This document shows positions 1-13,423 of a stretch of 64,000 nucleotides of DNA, piece after piece; position 1 is the first letter of the stretch, and each line of letters opens with the position of its first letter. The translations under genes were made by a program, and so were the position numbers. Below the pieces are notes generated by a model. That model saw only the letters and a program-made list of their open reading frames with translations. It was not told the DNA's origin and ran no database searches. The stretch is from Rhabditoides inermis (taxonomy: Eukaryota > Nematoda > Chromadorea > Rhabditida > Rhabditidae), in contig CAWZYM010000102.1 in NCBI GenBank assembly GCA_963966185.1, positions 275,001-339,000 on the forward strand. The letters run 5' to 3'.

Positions 1-133
1 CCAACCCATGATCGCAATCGGTCTGCCTCAGCATATACAGCTGGAATACCGAAAACCAGTGAGCGGCAAGGGCGCGTGGCGTGTCAACGCCGGCGGTGGG
101 CGGGTGATTGTAAAACAGCGGAGGGTGGGTGGG

Positions 134-244
134 AATACAAAAGCCGTAGAATGGAGTGCTTGTCGCTTGCGAATTCGAAAATCGCAGCCGCGGAGCGGCC
201 GCGTAGCGGACAGTCAGTGCGCTGGATCGCAAAAACGGAACATT
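134..244 (+). repeat. 111-bp direct repeat, copy 1
   Basis: This 111-bp stretch is identical, base for base by eye, to 2341-2451. It begins AATACAAAAGCCG and ends AACGGAACATT, and carries an EcoRI-like GAATTC and a GC-rich centre. Flanking bases differ immediately on both sides, so the ends are sharp. There is no TG...CA pattern and no coding content between the copies to call it an LTR. Confidence 0.9.
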
Positions 245-1167
245 TTCACTCCGCTACACTACGTGAAAACGACCGTTTTCACTCACCAGGCACAGGAAAG
301 GGAGGATACGGCTAGAACAAGCAAAGATCGCGAGAGGAAGGCGACGTGAGGGAACCGGGAGCTTATATGATGTTTTGGGCAGCCCAGACAAAGCACAGTG
401 CTCGGTGCCTATCGCCTGTCGCGCTTTCCAAAAAAAATAACGCGGAGTGCGAAAAAAAAGAAAACAGAAGACCACAAGATGGTGCTTTCCTATCACGTAT
501 CACGTCACCAATTAATCTACCAAAGACGGCCTATCCATATGCGTACTTACAAAGCAGTGAAAGTGTACGAGATAGATTTATGCATACATCGCGTACCAGG
601 GACGGCTGACGTTCGAACACAAACGAGATGAGAAAATCCACATGCCCATCGATGTATGTGCATACGATGTTCCAATCATATTTCCCTTCAACCACGAGAA
701 CCGACATTATGTACTGAACCGAAAAATAATGAAAACTTTAACATGCACTGCGTGCTGCCACGTAAAGTGCGCACGCGCCCTATGCCCTAGCTCCTCTTCT
801 CACTTGTATCAGCAACCGGGCCCGCCTCGAAAAAGCTAAAATGTCGTCCTGTAGCGATCTGACGTCACATGGTTTCATGCGAGGTGATCTGTGATTGTGA
901 AAGGCTGCCCCAACGAAACGCGAGAGCGAGAGCGAGAGTAAAGGCGCACACCTGCCACGAATAATCTCGGAAAATACTATCATACCACGATACAACTCGG
1001 AGATCGCCGACAAAAAACTGGTCCACTAACATCATGTTGCATACGCTCTGACGTTGAAACAGAAGAACCGGCATGTATAGAAGTCGAAGAATAAAAGTAG
1101 CACGCATTGGCAATACAACTGGGACGGGCACATAGTAGGTGAGCAGAACTCCCGCAGGCTCGCCGGG

Positions 1168-1207
1168 AGCTATGGTAGCTCGATGGAAGCTATGGTAGCT
1201 CGATGGA
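1168..1207 (+). repeat. 20-bp tandem duplication
   Basis: Two perfect adjacent copies of a 20-bp unit beginning AGCTATGGTAGCTC. No function is apparent. Confidence 0.8.
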
Positions 1208-1487
1208 ATCCTTCATCCGCTGAGATCATCAGAAAACAATAAGTATCGAAACTCCTAGGGTTGTATACCAATAATATACTCCGCACAACACAGCAGTAAA
1301 CTTCCGTAGACAATCTTATCGAAAGAAAAACGTCAACGACCCGTACAAACCGTTCCATAACATGTAACCAGTCTCATGATCGAAAAGTGTGCAAGATGTT
1401 GGCTAAAAAGCCCATCGGTTCACTCAAGGAACACGCGATGCTCACCTCGATCCGCGCGTAGATGCTTACCATACAGGCTCGTCTCAA

Positions 1488-1669
1488 GGGAAGCTGTTCC
1501 CGTCCGGCTCAGGAGCCTCGCTTCCGACTAAAGAGTCTAGCGCACCGGGGAAGCTGTTCCCATCCAGGCTCACGGGGCCATTGGACAAGCAAGGGAAGCT
1601 GTTCCCGTTCCGGCTAAAGAGCCTCTCGCTTCCGACTCAGGAGTCTAGCGTACCAGGGAAGCTGTTCCC
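1488..1669. repeat. Cluster of four GGGAAGCTGTTCCC dyads
   Basis: Four identical 14-bp motifs (1488, 1548, 1593, 1656) each form an inverted repeat GGGAA-N4-TTCCC. They are embedded in a looser repeat of about 45-63 bp that also carries the words CCGGCT and CTTCCGACT. Spacing is irregular, so this is a degenerate minisatellite or a cluster of protein-binding dyads. The half-sites resemble Rel/NF-kB-type half-sites, but the 4-bp spacer makes the full site longer than the usual one. Confidence 0.6.
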
Positions 1670-2340
1670 ATACCGGCTCAAGGGCCACAAACGCCGACCG
1701 ACGTCCTTCGATCGCTCGTTCTCACATCGGGCTCTCTGTTGAACCATCGTCCGGCGATGATCACTCCGCCCGCCTAACTGTGGGCTCCGCCATACGACAA
1801 CTGTGAAAATATTAGCACGCACAGATGACGGCTGTGCTATGATACATTCGAATTTGGAGCGTCCGAGCATAAAACAAGCCGCGATCATCCACACACCCAT
1901 GCCGGAATAAACGAGTCCGTCGCAAAAGAAAAAGAGGAACGACAACGACCGAGCTGCTGAGTGAGCAAAAACACTGATGTCACTACTCATACTCCTAACA
2001 ACAGCGACGAGATTAGCTACATAGACATAGACTTACGAGGAATAGGAGACCTGTTCGACACCCGCGTGACGCGACGAAATCTAACTACTCGTCAATCTCA
2101 CACACAATTCACCCGTTATAATAACATAATGATCGAGAAAAAAATAAGACCAGATTCCTTACAAAAATCGCCAATTACAAGTACGAGTGCGTACCACCAA
2201 GTAAAATCAGACTACGTAAAGAACCTGATCACTCATGGCATGAATTTACATAAAATGTACATTACTTAAACATATATACAAACCCAGTGAAACTATAAAA
2301 CACTTAAAAAAGCAAAATAAACTAAACGCAACCGCACGGC

Positions 2341-2451
2341 AATACAAAAGCCGTAGAATGGAGTGCTTGTCGCTTGCGAATTCGAAAATCGCAGCCGCGG
2401 AGCGGCCGCGTAGCGGACAGTCAGTGCGCTGGATCGCAAAAACGGAACATT
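2341..2451 (+). repeat. 111-bp direct repeat, copy 2
   Basis: Second, identical copy of the repeat at 134-244, in the same orientation 2207 bp downstream. Perfect identity implies a recent duplication, gene conversion or a recently active small element. Confidence 0.9.
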
Positions 2452-2775
2452 GAAAGGTGTTGTGGGCGATTCTTTGAAGTATTTAGAAGCTTGGATCATT
2501 TTCTCCTTTTTTCGCGATCCTCTGGACTTTTCGTCTTGTTGAATGGTCCTCCATTTCGAATAGACAATCTAGGAATGCGATCTAAATAGTATCGTTACAA
2601 TTACAAACCGTAATCGTACGTACTTTCTGTGGCGGAAACGTTTCATCGTATTTCGTGCTGTTCTCGAAATTGTGTTTCTGTACGATTTGAAATCAATCGC
2701 CACTAGTTGAGAATAGCTACGACGTACACGGCTGGGTGTCGTTATGATAGTCTCATCGACGACGACGACCGACAA

Positions 2776-2817
2776 GTGATTAGCTTTCTTGTTCAATAGA
2801 ACAAGAAAGCTAATCAC
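2776..2817. repeat. Perfect 19-bp inverted repeat with 4-nt loop
   Basis: The arms 2776-2794 and 2799-2817 are exact reverse complements around the loop AATA. The stem begins GTGATTAGC. It could be a fold-back end of an eroded element or a transcribed hairpin; no RNA family is recognised. Confidence 0.85.
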
Positions 2818-2895
2818 GTGTTGAGTGTTCCATGCCCTGCAAAAAAATTCCTTACAAATCAGCACTATTTCATAAAGAATGGTACAGTCGTGTTC

Positions 2896-2900
<5 letters not shown>

Positions 2901-2982
<82 letters not shown>
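2901..2982 (+). repeat. (GA)n and (TA)n microsatellites
   Basis: A run of GA dinucleotides (about 2901-2933) is followed, after GAATAAA, by a run of TA dinucleotides (about 2939-2982). Confidence 0.95.
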
Positions 2983-2992
<10 letters not shown>

Positions 2993-3893
2993 CTCGGTCA
3001 ATAACATGCAAATACTCCGAAATATGCGGGTATGAAAGTAATTGTAATGTAGGTACGGCGTTTAATCATTTTCCAGGAATACAAGTGATTCGTTTCCCGA
3101 TATCGGGCAGCTTTAATTATACTTTCAATAGTCGTAGCTCGAGATGTCCAATTCTGAATTTCATTCCGAGATTTTGTAAGGACAGACGGCCATTATGAGA
3201 ACAGTTTCCAGAAATATGCAGGAGTGGAGCAAATAGGTTGCACAAACGTATAGAGTAACAGAATCCTGCAACAATTTTGTTTACATAAAAAAGAAACAAT
3301 AATACAACAGCAATTCACTAGGGAAAACTTTATAAATCAGGCGCGCTATCGGGAGGTCAGTGGTGTGTGCAGTGAGTGAGAGATATGATGCATTGCGGTC
3401 GATAATGAGTAAGCGAGAGGGTAAGGGAACAGAGAGAGCGCCAGGTGGCGAGGAGACTATTCTTGGTGGAGCGCGCATATGTGGCTGTTTTCAGTCCAAC
3501 CAAACAAATAGAGAAATATAATCAAAAAAATTATTGCAAAGAGCAATACAATATACGCAGCACATGCCTTTCACGCTAGTTCCCCGAGATTCACGAGCTG
3601 CATCACTACGTTCTAATGGACTTAAATAACCTACACTGCCCCAGGCTCTGAGCCAACTTTTGTTTCCTCCCGAGTAGTAAACAATTTTTAACAAGCTGGA
3701 CCGTTCTACCGTTTGTCTATACAGTAAGAAAGAATTCAAATTTGCCCTCAATAGATTTCTTTTGTTTCACCCACTAGACGACCCCACGAGGCTTTAGTAT
3801 ATCGCGTGAGTACTATCATTGATATTGATTGTAGTGTCTCGTAGCAGGCTTTCCCTGCTCTCCCCTTTCAGCCTGCTTCCTACCGGGAGCGCG

Positions 3894-6800
3894 TGTCTGA
3901 ATAGTCTGAATAGTCTGAATAGAAAGTCTGAATAGAAAGTCTGAATAGTTAGAAGTTCTGTTCACACAGATTAGATATCAGAAAAATCAGTCTTTGTTCA
4001 GTCATATGTGCTATATTTTACAGAAACGGTTGTGAGTTGTAAAAAATGAAATCGGTTTGTCTCACTTGTTTACCATATTGAAGTTCACGCTTTGTTCTCC
4101 AAGTCTGAATAGTTAGAAGTTCTGTTCACACAGACTAGATATCAGAAAAATCAGTCTTTGTTGTGAATATGTGCTATATTTTACAGAAACGGTTGTGAGT
4201 TGTAAAAAATGAAATCGGTTTGTCTCACTCGTTCACCATATTGAAGTTCACGCTCTGTTTTCCAAGTCTGAACAGTTAGAAGTTCTGTTCACACAGGTTA
4301 GATATCAGAAAAAATCAGTCTTTGTTGTGAATATGTGCTATACTTTACAGAAATGGTTGTGAGCTGTAAAAAATGAAATCGGTTTGTCTCACTCGTTTAC
4401 AATTTTGAAGTTCACGCTCTGTTCTCCAAGTCTGAATAGTTAGAAGTTCTGTTCACACAGATTAGATATCAGAAAAATCAGTCTTTGTTGTGAATACGTG
4501 CAATATTTTACAGAAACGGTTGTGAGTTGTAAAAAATGAAATCGGTTTGTCTCACTCGTTCACCATATTGAAGTTCACGCTCTGTTCTCCAAGTCTGAAT
4601 AGTTAGAAGTTCTGTTCACACAGATTAGATATCAGAAAAATCAGTCTTTGTTGTGAATATGTGCAATATTTTACAGAAACGGTTGTGAGTTGTAAAAAAT
4701 GAAATCGGTTTGTCTCACTCGTTTACCATATTGAAGTTCACGCTTTGTTCTCCAAGTCTGAATAGTTAGAAGTTCTGTTCACACAGACTAGATATCAGAA
4801 AAATCAGTCTTTGTTGTGAATATGTGCTATATTTTACAGAAACGGTTGTGAGTTGTAAAAAATGAAATCGGTTTGGTTCACTCGTTTACCATATTGAAGT
4901 TCACGCTCTGTTCTTCAAGTCTGGTTAGTTAGAAGTTCTGTTCACACAGATTAGATATTAGATATCAGAAAAACCAGTCTTTGTTGTGAATATGTGCTAT
5001 ATTTTACAGAAACGGTTGTGAGTTGTAAAAAATGAAACCGGTTTGTCTCACTCGTTTACCATATTGAAGTTCACGCTCTGTTCTCCAAGTCTGAATAGAA
5101 AGAAGTTCTGTTCACACAGATTAGATATCAGAAAAATCAGTCTTTGTTGTGAATATGTGCTACTTATATTTTACAGAAACGGTTGTGAGTTGTAAAAAAT
5201 GAAACCGGTTTGTCTCACTCGTTTACCATATTGAAGTTTACGCTCTGTTCTCCAAGTCTGAGTGGTTAGAAGTTCTGTTCACACAGATTAGATATCAGAA
5301 AAATCAGTCTTTGTTGTGAGTATGTGCTATATTTTACAGAAACGATTGTGAGTTGTAAAAAATGAAATCGGTTTGTCTCACTCGTTCACCATATTAAAGT
5401 TCACGCTCTGTTCTCCAAGTCTGAGTAGTTAGAAGTTCTACTCACACAGATTAGATATCAGAAAAATCAGTCTTTGTTGTGAATATGTGCTATATTTTAC
5501 AGAAACGGTTGTGCGTTGTAAAAAATGAAATCGGTTTGTCTCACTCGTTCACCATATTGAAGTTCACGCTCTGTTCTCCAAGTCTGAACAGTTAGAAGTT
5601 CTGTTCACACAGATTAGATATCAGAAAAATCAGTCTTTGTTGTGAATATGTGCTATATTTTACAGAAACGGTTGTGCGTTGTAAAAAATGAAACCAGTTT
5701 GTCTCACTCGTTTACCATATTGAAGTTCACGCTTTGTTCTCCAAGTCTGAATAGTTAGAAGTTCTGTTCGCACAGATTAGATATCAGAAAAATCAGTCTT
5801 TGTTGTGAATATGTGCAATATTTTACAGAAACGGTTGTGAGTTGTAAAAAATGAAATCGGTTTGTCTCACTCGTTCACCATATTGAAGTTCACGCTCTGT
5901 TCTCCAAGTCTGAATAGTTAGAAGTTCTGTTCACACAGATTAGATATCAGAAAAATCAGTCTTTGTTGTGAATATGTGCAATATTTTACAGAAACGGTTG
6001 TGAGTTGTAAAAAATGAAATCGGTTTGTCTCACTCGTTTACCATATTGAAGTTCACGCTTTGTTCTCCAAGTCTGAATAGTTAGAAGTTCTGTTCACACA
6101 GACTAGATATCAGAAAAATCAGTCTTTGTTGTGAATATGTGCTATACTTTACAGAAACGGTTGTGAGTTGTAAAAAATGAAATCGGTTTGGTTCACTCGT
6201 TTACCATATTGAAGTTCACGCTCTGTTCTTCAAGTCTGGTTAGTTAGAAGTTCTGTTCACACAGATTAGATATTAGATATCAGAAAAACCAGTCTTTGTT
6301 GTGAATATGTGCTATATTTTACAGAAACGGTTGTGAGTTGTAAAAAATGAAACCGGTTTGTCTCACTCGTTTACCATTTTGAAGTTCACGCTCTGTTCTC
6401 CAAGTCTGAATAGAAAGAAGTTCTGTTCACACAGATTAGATATCAGAAAAATCAGTCTTTGTTGTGAATATGTGCTATATTTTACAGAAACGGTTGTGAG
6501 TTGTAAAAAATGAAACCGGTTTGTCTCACTCGTTTACCATATTGAAGTTCACGCTCTGTTCTCCAAGTCTGAGTGGTTAGAAGTTCTGTTCACACAGATT
6601 AGATATCAGAAAAATCAGTCTTTGTTGTGAATATGTGCTATATTATACAGAAACGGTTGTGAGTTGTAAAAAAATGAAATAGGTTTGTCTCACTCGTTTA
6701 CCATATTAAAGTTCACGCTCTGTGCTCCAAGTCTGAATGGTTAGAAGTTCTGTTCACACAGATTAGATATCAGAAAAATCAGTCTTTGTTGTGAGTATGT

Positions 6801-9800
6801 GCTATATTTTACAGAAACGATTGTGAGTTGTAAAAAATGAAATCGGTTTGTCTCACTCGTTCACCATATTAAAGTTCACGCTCTGTTCTCCAAGTCTGAG
6901 TAGTTAGAAGTTCTACTCACACAGATTAGATATCAGAAAAATCAGTCTTTGTTGTGAATATGTGCTATATTTTACAGAAACGGTTGTGCGTTGTAAAAAA
7001 TGAAATCGGTTTGTCTCACTCGTTCACCATATTAAAGTTCACGCTCTGTTCTCCAAGTCTGAACAGTTAGAAGTTCTGTTCACACAGATTAGATATCAGA
7101 AAAATCAGTCTTTGTTGTGAATATGTGCTATATTTTACAGAAACGGTTGTGCGTTGTAAAAAATGAAACCAGTTTGTCTCACTCGTTTACCATATTGAAG
7201 TTCACGCTTTGTTCTCCAAGTCTGAATAGTTAGAAGTTCCGTTTCACACAGATTAGATATCAGAAAAATCAGTCTTTGTTGTGAATATGTGCTATATTTT
7301 ACAGAAACGGTTGTGAGTTGTAAAAAATGAAATCGGTTTGTCTCACTTGTTTACCATATTGAAGTTCACGCTCTGTTCTCCAAGTCTGAATATTTAGAAG
7401 TTCTGTTCACACAGATTAGATATCAGAAAAATCAGTCTTTGTTGTGAATATGTGCTATATTTTACAGAAACGGTTGTGAGTTGTAAAAAATGAAACCGGT
7501 TTGTCTCACTCGTTAACCATATTGAAATTCACGCTCTGTTCTTCAAGTCTGAATAGTTAGAAGTTCTGTTCACACAGATTAGATATCAGAAAAATCAGTC
7601 TTTGTTGTGAATATGTGTTATATTTTACAGAAACGGTTGTGAGTTGTAAAAAAATGAAATCGATTTGTCTCACTCGTTTACCATATTGAAGTTCACGCTC
7701 TGTTCCTTCAAGTCTGAATGGTTAGAAGTTCTGTTCACACAGATTAGATATCAGAAAAATCAGTCTTTGTTGTGAATGTGTGCTATATTTTACAGAAACG
7801 ATTGTGAGTTGTAAAAAATTAAATCGGTTTGTCTCACTCGTTTACCATATTAAAGTTCACGCTCTGTTCTCCAAATCTGAGTAGTTAGAAGTTCTGTTCA
7901 CACAGATTAGATATCAGAAAAATCAGTCTTTGTTGTGAATATGTGTTATATTTTACAGAAACATATGTGCGTTGTAAAAAATGAAATCAGTTTGTCTCAC
8001 TCGTTAACCATATTGAAGTTCACGCTCTGTTCTCCAAGTCTGAATAGTTAGAAGTTCTGTTCACACAGATTAGATATCAGAAAAAATCAGTCTTTGTTGT
8101 GAATATGTGTTATATTTTACAGAAACGGTTGTGAGTTGTAAAAAAATGAAATCGATTTGTCTCACTCGTTTACCATATTGAAGTTCACGCTCTGTTCCTT
8201 CAAGTCTGAGTGGTTAGAAGTTCTGTTCACACAGATTAGATATCAGAAAAATCAGTCTTTGTTGTGAATGTGTGCTATATTTTACAGAAACGATTGTGAG
8301 TTGTAAAAAATGAAATCGGTTTGTCTCACTCGTTTACCATATTGAAGTTCACGCTCTGTTCTCCAAATCTGATTAGTTGGAAGTTCTGTTCACACAGATT
8401 AGATATCAGAAAAATCAGTCTTTGTTGTGAATATGTGTTATATTTTACAGAAACATATGTGCGTTGTAAAAAATGAAATCAGTTTGTCTCACTCGTTAAC
8501 CATATTGAAGTTCACGCTCTGTTCTCCAAGTCTGAATAGTTAGAAGTTCTGTTCACACAGATTAGATATCAGAAAAATCAGTCTTTGTTCAGTCATATGT
8601 GCTATATTTTACAGAAACGGTTGTGAGTTGTAAAAAACGAAACCGGTTTGTCTCACTCGTTTACCATATTGAAGTTCACGCTCTGTTCTCCAAGTCTGAA
8701 TAGTTAGAAGTTCTGTTCACACAGATTAGATATCAGAAAAATCAGTCTTTGTTGTGAATATGTGCTATATTTTACAGAAACGGTTGTGAGTTGTAAAAAA
8801 ATGATACCGGTTTGTCTCACTCGTTTACCATATTGAAGTTCACGCTCTGTTCTCCAAGTCTGAATAGTTAGAAGTTCTGTTCACACAGATTAGATATCAG
8901 AAAAATCAGTCTTTGTTGTGAATATGTATTTTGTCTCACTCGTTCACCATATTGAAGTTCACGCTCTGTTCTCAAAGTCTGAATAGTTAGAAGTTCTGTT
9001 CACACAGATTAGATATCAGAAAAATCAGTCTTTGTTGTGAATATGTGTTATATTTTACAGAAACGGTTGTGAGTTGTAAAAAAATGAAATCGGTTTGTCT
9101 CACTCGTTTACCATATTGAAGTTCACGCTCTGTTCCTTCAAGTCTGAATGGTTAGAAGTTCTGTTCACACAGATTAGATATCAGAAAAATCAGTCTTTGT
9201 TGTGAATGTGTGCTATATTTTACAGAAACGATTCTGAGTTGTAAAAAATGAAATCGGTTTGTCTCACTCGTTTACCATATTGAAGTTCACGCTCTGTTCT
9301 CCAAGTCTGAATAGTTAGAAGTTCTGTTCACACAGATTAGATATCAGAAAAATCAGTCTTTGTTCAGTCATATGTGCTATATTTTACAGAAACGGTTGTG
9401 AGTTGTAAAAAACGAAACCGGTTTGTCTCACTCGTTTACCATATTGAAGTTCACGCTCTGTTCTCCAAGTCTGAATAGTTAGAAGTTCTATTCACACAGA
9501 TTAGATATCAGAAAAATCAGTCTTTGTTGTGAATATGTGCTATATTTTACAGAAACGGTTGTGAGTTGTAAAAAATGAAACCGGTTTGTCTCACTCGTTT
9601 ACCATATTGAAGTTCACGCTCTGTTCTCCAAGTCTGAATAGTTAGAAGTTCTGTTCACACAGATTAGATATCAGAAAAATCAGACTTTGTTGTGAATATG
9701 TATTTTGTCTCACTCGTTTACCATATTAAAGTTCACGCTCTGTTCTCCAAGTCTGAATAGTTAGAAGTTCTACTCACACAGATTAGATATCAGAAAAATC

Positions 9801-12800
9801 AGTCTTTGTTGTGAATATGTGCTAAATTTTACAGAAACGGTTGTGAATTGTAAAAAATGAAATCGGTTTGTCTCACTCGTTTACCATATTGAAGTTCACG
9901 CTCTGTTCTCCAAGTCTGAATAGTTAGAAGTTCTGTTCACACAGATTAGATATCAGAAAAATCTGTCTTTGTTCAGTCATATGTGCTATATTTTACAGAA
10001 ACGGTTGTGAGTTGTAAAAATGAAACCGGTTTGTCTCACTCGTTCACCATATTGAAGTTCACGCTCTGTTCTCAAAGTCTGAACAGTTAGAAGTTCTGTT
10101 CACACAGATTAGATAACAGAAAAATCAGTCTTTGTTGTGAATATGTGTTATATTTTACAGAAACGGTTGTGAGTTGTAAAAAAATGAAATCGGTTTGTCT
10201 CACTCGTTTACCATATGGAAGTTCACGCTCTGTTCCTTCAAGTCTGAATAGTTAGAAGTTCTACTCACACAGATTAGATATCAGAAAAATCAGTCTTTGT
10301 TGTGAATGTGTGCTATATTTTACAGAAACGATTGTGAGTTGTAAAAAATGAAATCGGTTTGTCTCACTCGTTCACCATATTGAAGTTCACGCTCTGTTCT
10401 CCAAGTCTGAATAGTTAGAAGTTCTACTCACACAGATTAGATATCAGAAAAATCAGTCTTTGTTGTGAATATGTGCTAAATTTTACATAACGGTTGTGCG
10501 TTGTAAAAAAATGAAATCGGTTTGTCTCACTCGTTCACCATATTGAAGTTCACGCTCTGTTCTCCAAGTCTGAATAGTTAGAAGTTCTGTTCACGCAGAT
10601 TAGATATCAGAAAAATCAGTCTTTGTTGTGAATATGTGCTATATTTTACAGAAACGGTTGTGCGTTGTAAAAAATGAAATCAGTTTGTCTCACTCGTTTA
10701 CCATATTGAATTTTACGCTCTGTTCTCCAAGTCTGAATAGTTAGAAGTTCTGTTCACACAGATTATATATCAGAAAAATCAGTCAGTGTTGTGAATATGT
10801 GCTATATTTTACAGGAACGGTTGTGAGTTGTAAAAAATGAAATCGGGTTGTCTCACTCGTTTACCATATTGAAGTTCACGCTCTGTTCTCCGAGTCTGAA
10901 TAGTTAGAAGTTCTCTTCACACATATTAGATATCAGAAAAATCAGTCAGTGTTGTGAATATGTGCTATATTTTACAGGAACGGTTGTGAGTTGTAAAAAA
11001 TGAAACCGGTTTGTCTCACTCGTTCACCATATTGAAGTTCACGCTCTGTTCTCAAAGTCTGAACAGTTAGAAGTTCTGTTCACACAGATTAGATAACAGA
11101 AAAATCAGTCTTTGTTGTGAATATGTGTTATATTTTACAGAAACGGTTGTGAGTTGTAAAAAAATGAAATCGGTTTGTCTCACTCGTTTACCATATGGAA
11201 GTTCACGCTCTGTTCCTTCAAGTCTGAATAGTTAGAAGTTCTACTCACACAGATTAGATATCAGAAAAATCAGTCTTTGTTGTGAATGTGTGCTATATTT
11301 TACAGAAACGATTGTGAGTTGTAAAAAATGAAATCGGTTTGTCTCACTCGTTCACCATATTGAAGTTCACGCTCTGTTCTCCAAGTCTGAATAGTTAGAA
11401 GTTCTACTCACACAGATTAGATATCAGAAAAATCAGTCTTTGTTGTGAATATGTGCTAAATTTTACATAACGGTTGTGCGTTGTAAAAAAATGAAATCGG
11501 TTTGTCTCACTCGTTCACCATATTGAAGTTCACGCTCTGTTCTCCAAGTCTGAATAGTTAGAAGTTCTGTTCACGCAGATTAGATATCAGAAAAATCAGT
11601 CTTTGTTGTGAATATGTGCTATATTTTACAGAAACGGTTGTGCGTTGTAAAAAATGAAATCAGTTTGTCTCACTCGTTTACCATATTGAATTTTACGCTC
11701 TGTTCTCCAAGTCTGAATAGTTAGAAGTTCTGTTCACACAGATTATATATCAGAAAAATCAGTCAGTGTTGTGAATATGTGCTATATTTTACAGGAACGG
11801 TTGTGAGTTGTAAAAAATGAAATCGGGTTGTCTCACTCGTTTACCATATTGAAGTTCACGCTCTGTTCTCCAAGTCTGAATAGTTAGAAGTTCTCTTCAC
11901 ACATATTAGATATCAGAAAAATCAGTCAGTGTTGTGAATATGTGCTATATTTTACAGGAACGGTTGTGAGTTGTAAAAAATGAAATCGGTTTGTTTCACT
12001 CGTTCACCATATTGAAGTTCACGCTCTGTTCTCCAAGTCTGAACAGTTAGAAGTTCTGTTCACACAGGTTAGACATCAGAAAAATCAGTCTTTGTTGTGA
12101 ATATGTGCTATTTTTTACAGAAACGGTTGTGCGTTGTAAAAAATGAAACCAGTTTGTCTCACTCGTTTACCATATTGAAGTTCACGCTTTGTTCTCCAAG
12201 TTTGAATAGTTAGAAATTCCGTTTCACACAGATTAGATATCAGAAAAATCAGTCTTTGTTGTGAATATGTGCTATATTTTACAGAAACGGTTGTGAGTTG
12301 TAAAAAATGAAATCGGTTTGTCTCACTTGTTTACCATATTGAAGTTCACGCTCTGTTCTCCAAGTCTGAATAGTTAGAAGTTCTGTTCACACAGATTAGA
12401 TATCAGAAAAATCAGTCTTTGTTGTGAATATGTGCTATATTTTACAGAAACGGTTGTGAGTTGTAAAAAATGAAACCAGTTTGTCTCACTCGTTTACCAT
12501 ATTGAAGTTCACGCTTTGTTCTCCAAGTTTGAATAGTTAGAAATTCCGTTTCACACAGATTAGATATCAGAAAAATCAGTCTTTGTTGTGAATATGTGCT
12601 ATATTTTACAGAAACGGTTGTGAGTTGTAAAAAATGAAATCGGTTTGTCTCACTTGTTTACCATATTGAAGTTCACGCTCCGTTCTCCAAGTCTGAATAG
12701 TTAGAAGTTCTGTTCACACAGATTAGATATCAGAAAAATCAGTCTTTGTTGTGAATATGTGCTATATTTTACAGAAACGGTTGTGAGTTGTAAAAAATGA

Positions 12801-13423
12801 AACCGGTTTGTCTCACTCGTTAACCATATTGAAGTTCACGCTCTGTTCTCCAAGTCTGAATAGTTAGAAGTTCTGTTCACACAGATTAGATATCAGAAAA
12901 ATCAGTCTTTGTTGTGAATATGTGTTATATTTTACAGAAACGGTTGTAAGTTGTAAAAAAAATGAAATCGATTTGTCTCACTCGTTTACCATATTGAAGT
13001 TCACGCTCTGTTCCTTCAAGTCTGAATGGTTAGAAGTTCTGTTCACACAGATTAGATATCAGAAAAATCAGTCTTTGTTGTGAATGTGTGCTATATTTTA
13101 CAGAAACGATTGTGAGTTGTAAAAAATGAAATCGGTTTGTCTCACTCGTTTACCATATTAAAGTTCACGCTCTGTTCTCCAAATCTGAATAGTTAGAAGT
13201 TCTGTTCACACAGATTAGATATCAGAAAAATCAGTCTTTGTTGTGAATATGTGTTATATTTTACAGAAACATATGTGCGTTGTAAAAAATGAAATCAGTT
13301 TGTCTCACTCGTTAACCATATTGAAGTTCACGCTCTGTTCTCCAAGTCTGAATAGTTAGAAGTTCTGTTCACACAGATTAGATATCAGAAAAATCAGTCT
13401 TTGTTGTGAATATGTGTTATATT
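3894..13423 (+). repeat. 163-bp satellite array, left part
   Basis: Head-to-tail monomers of 163 bp, counted directly from the spacing of the AAGTCTGAATAGTTAG word (for example about 4101, 4264, 4427 and 4590). Each monomer includes TTCACACAGATTAGATATC, ATTTTACAGAAACGG, GTTTGTCTCACTCG and GAAGTTCACGCTCTG blocks. Monomers differ by a few substitutions, and a few carry deletions (for example near 8926 and 9700, where TATGTATTTTGTC replaces a longer stretch). Variants recur in fixed order, giving higher-order repeats; the block near 10021 recurs 980 bp later, which is six monomers. No CENP-B-box-like motif was seen. A centromeric or pericentromeric role is possible but unproven. Confidence 0.97.

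Larger units (their letters stand above)
1..3893. other. Largely single-copy flank, no recognisable gene
   Basis: I read this stretch in all frames and recognise no protein domain; the open frames are short (up to about 126 codons) and of low complexity. It contains the 111-bp direct repeat, a short tandem duplication, the GGGAA-N4-TTCCC cluster, one perfect hairpin and GA/TA microsatellites, listed separately. Around 3560-3770 the plus strand reads like a badly broken C-terminus of a non-LTR retrotransposon (a PRDSRAASLRS-like stretch, then after stops a stretch ending NRFLLF), but this is too weak to call. It may be intergenic or intronic host DNA at the edge of the satellite array. Confidence 0.5.

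Noticed and set aside
134..2451. Short LTR retrotransposon bounded by the 111-bp repeats
   Set aside because: No TG...CA ends, primer site, polypurine tract, target duplication or coding region in between.
3491..3751. 86-codon minus-strand frame
   Set aside because: No recognisable domain. The plus strand looks faintly like a broken non-LTR C-terminus, but not enough to call either.
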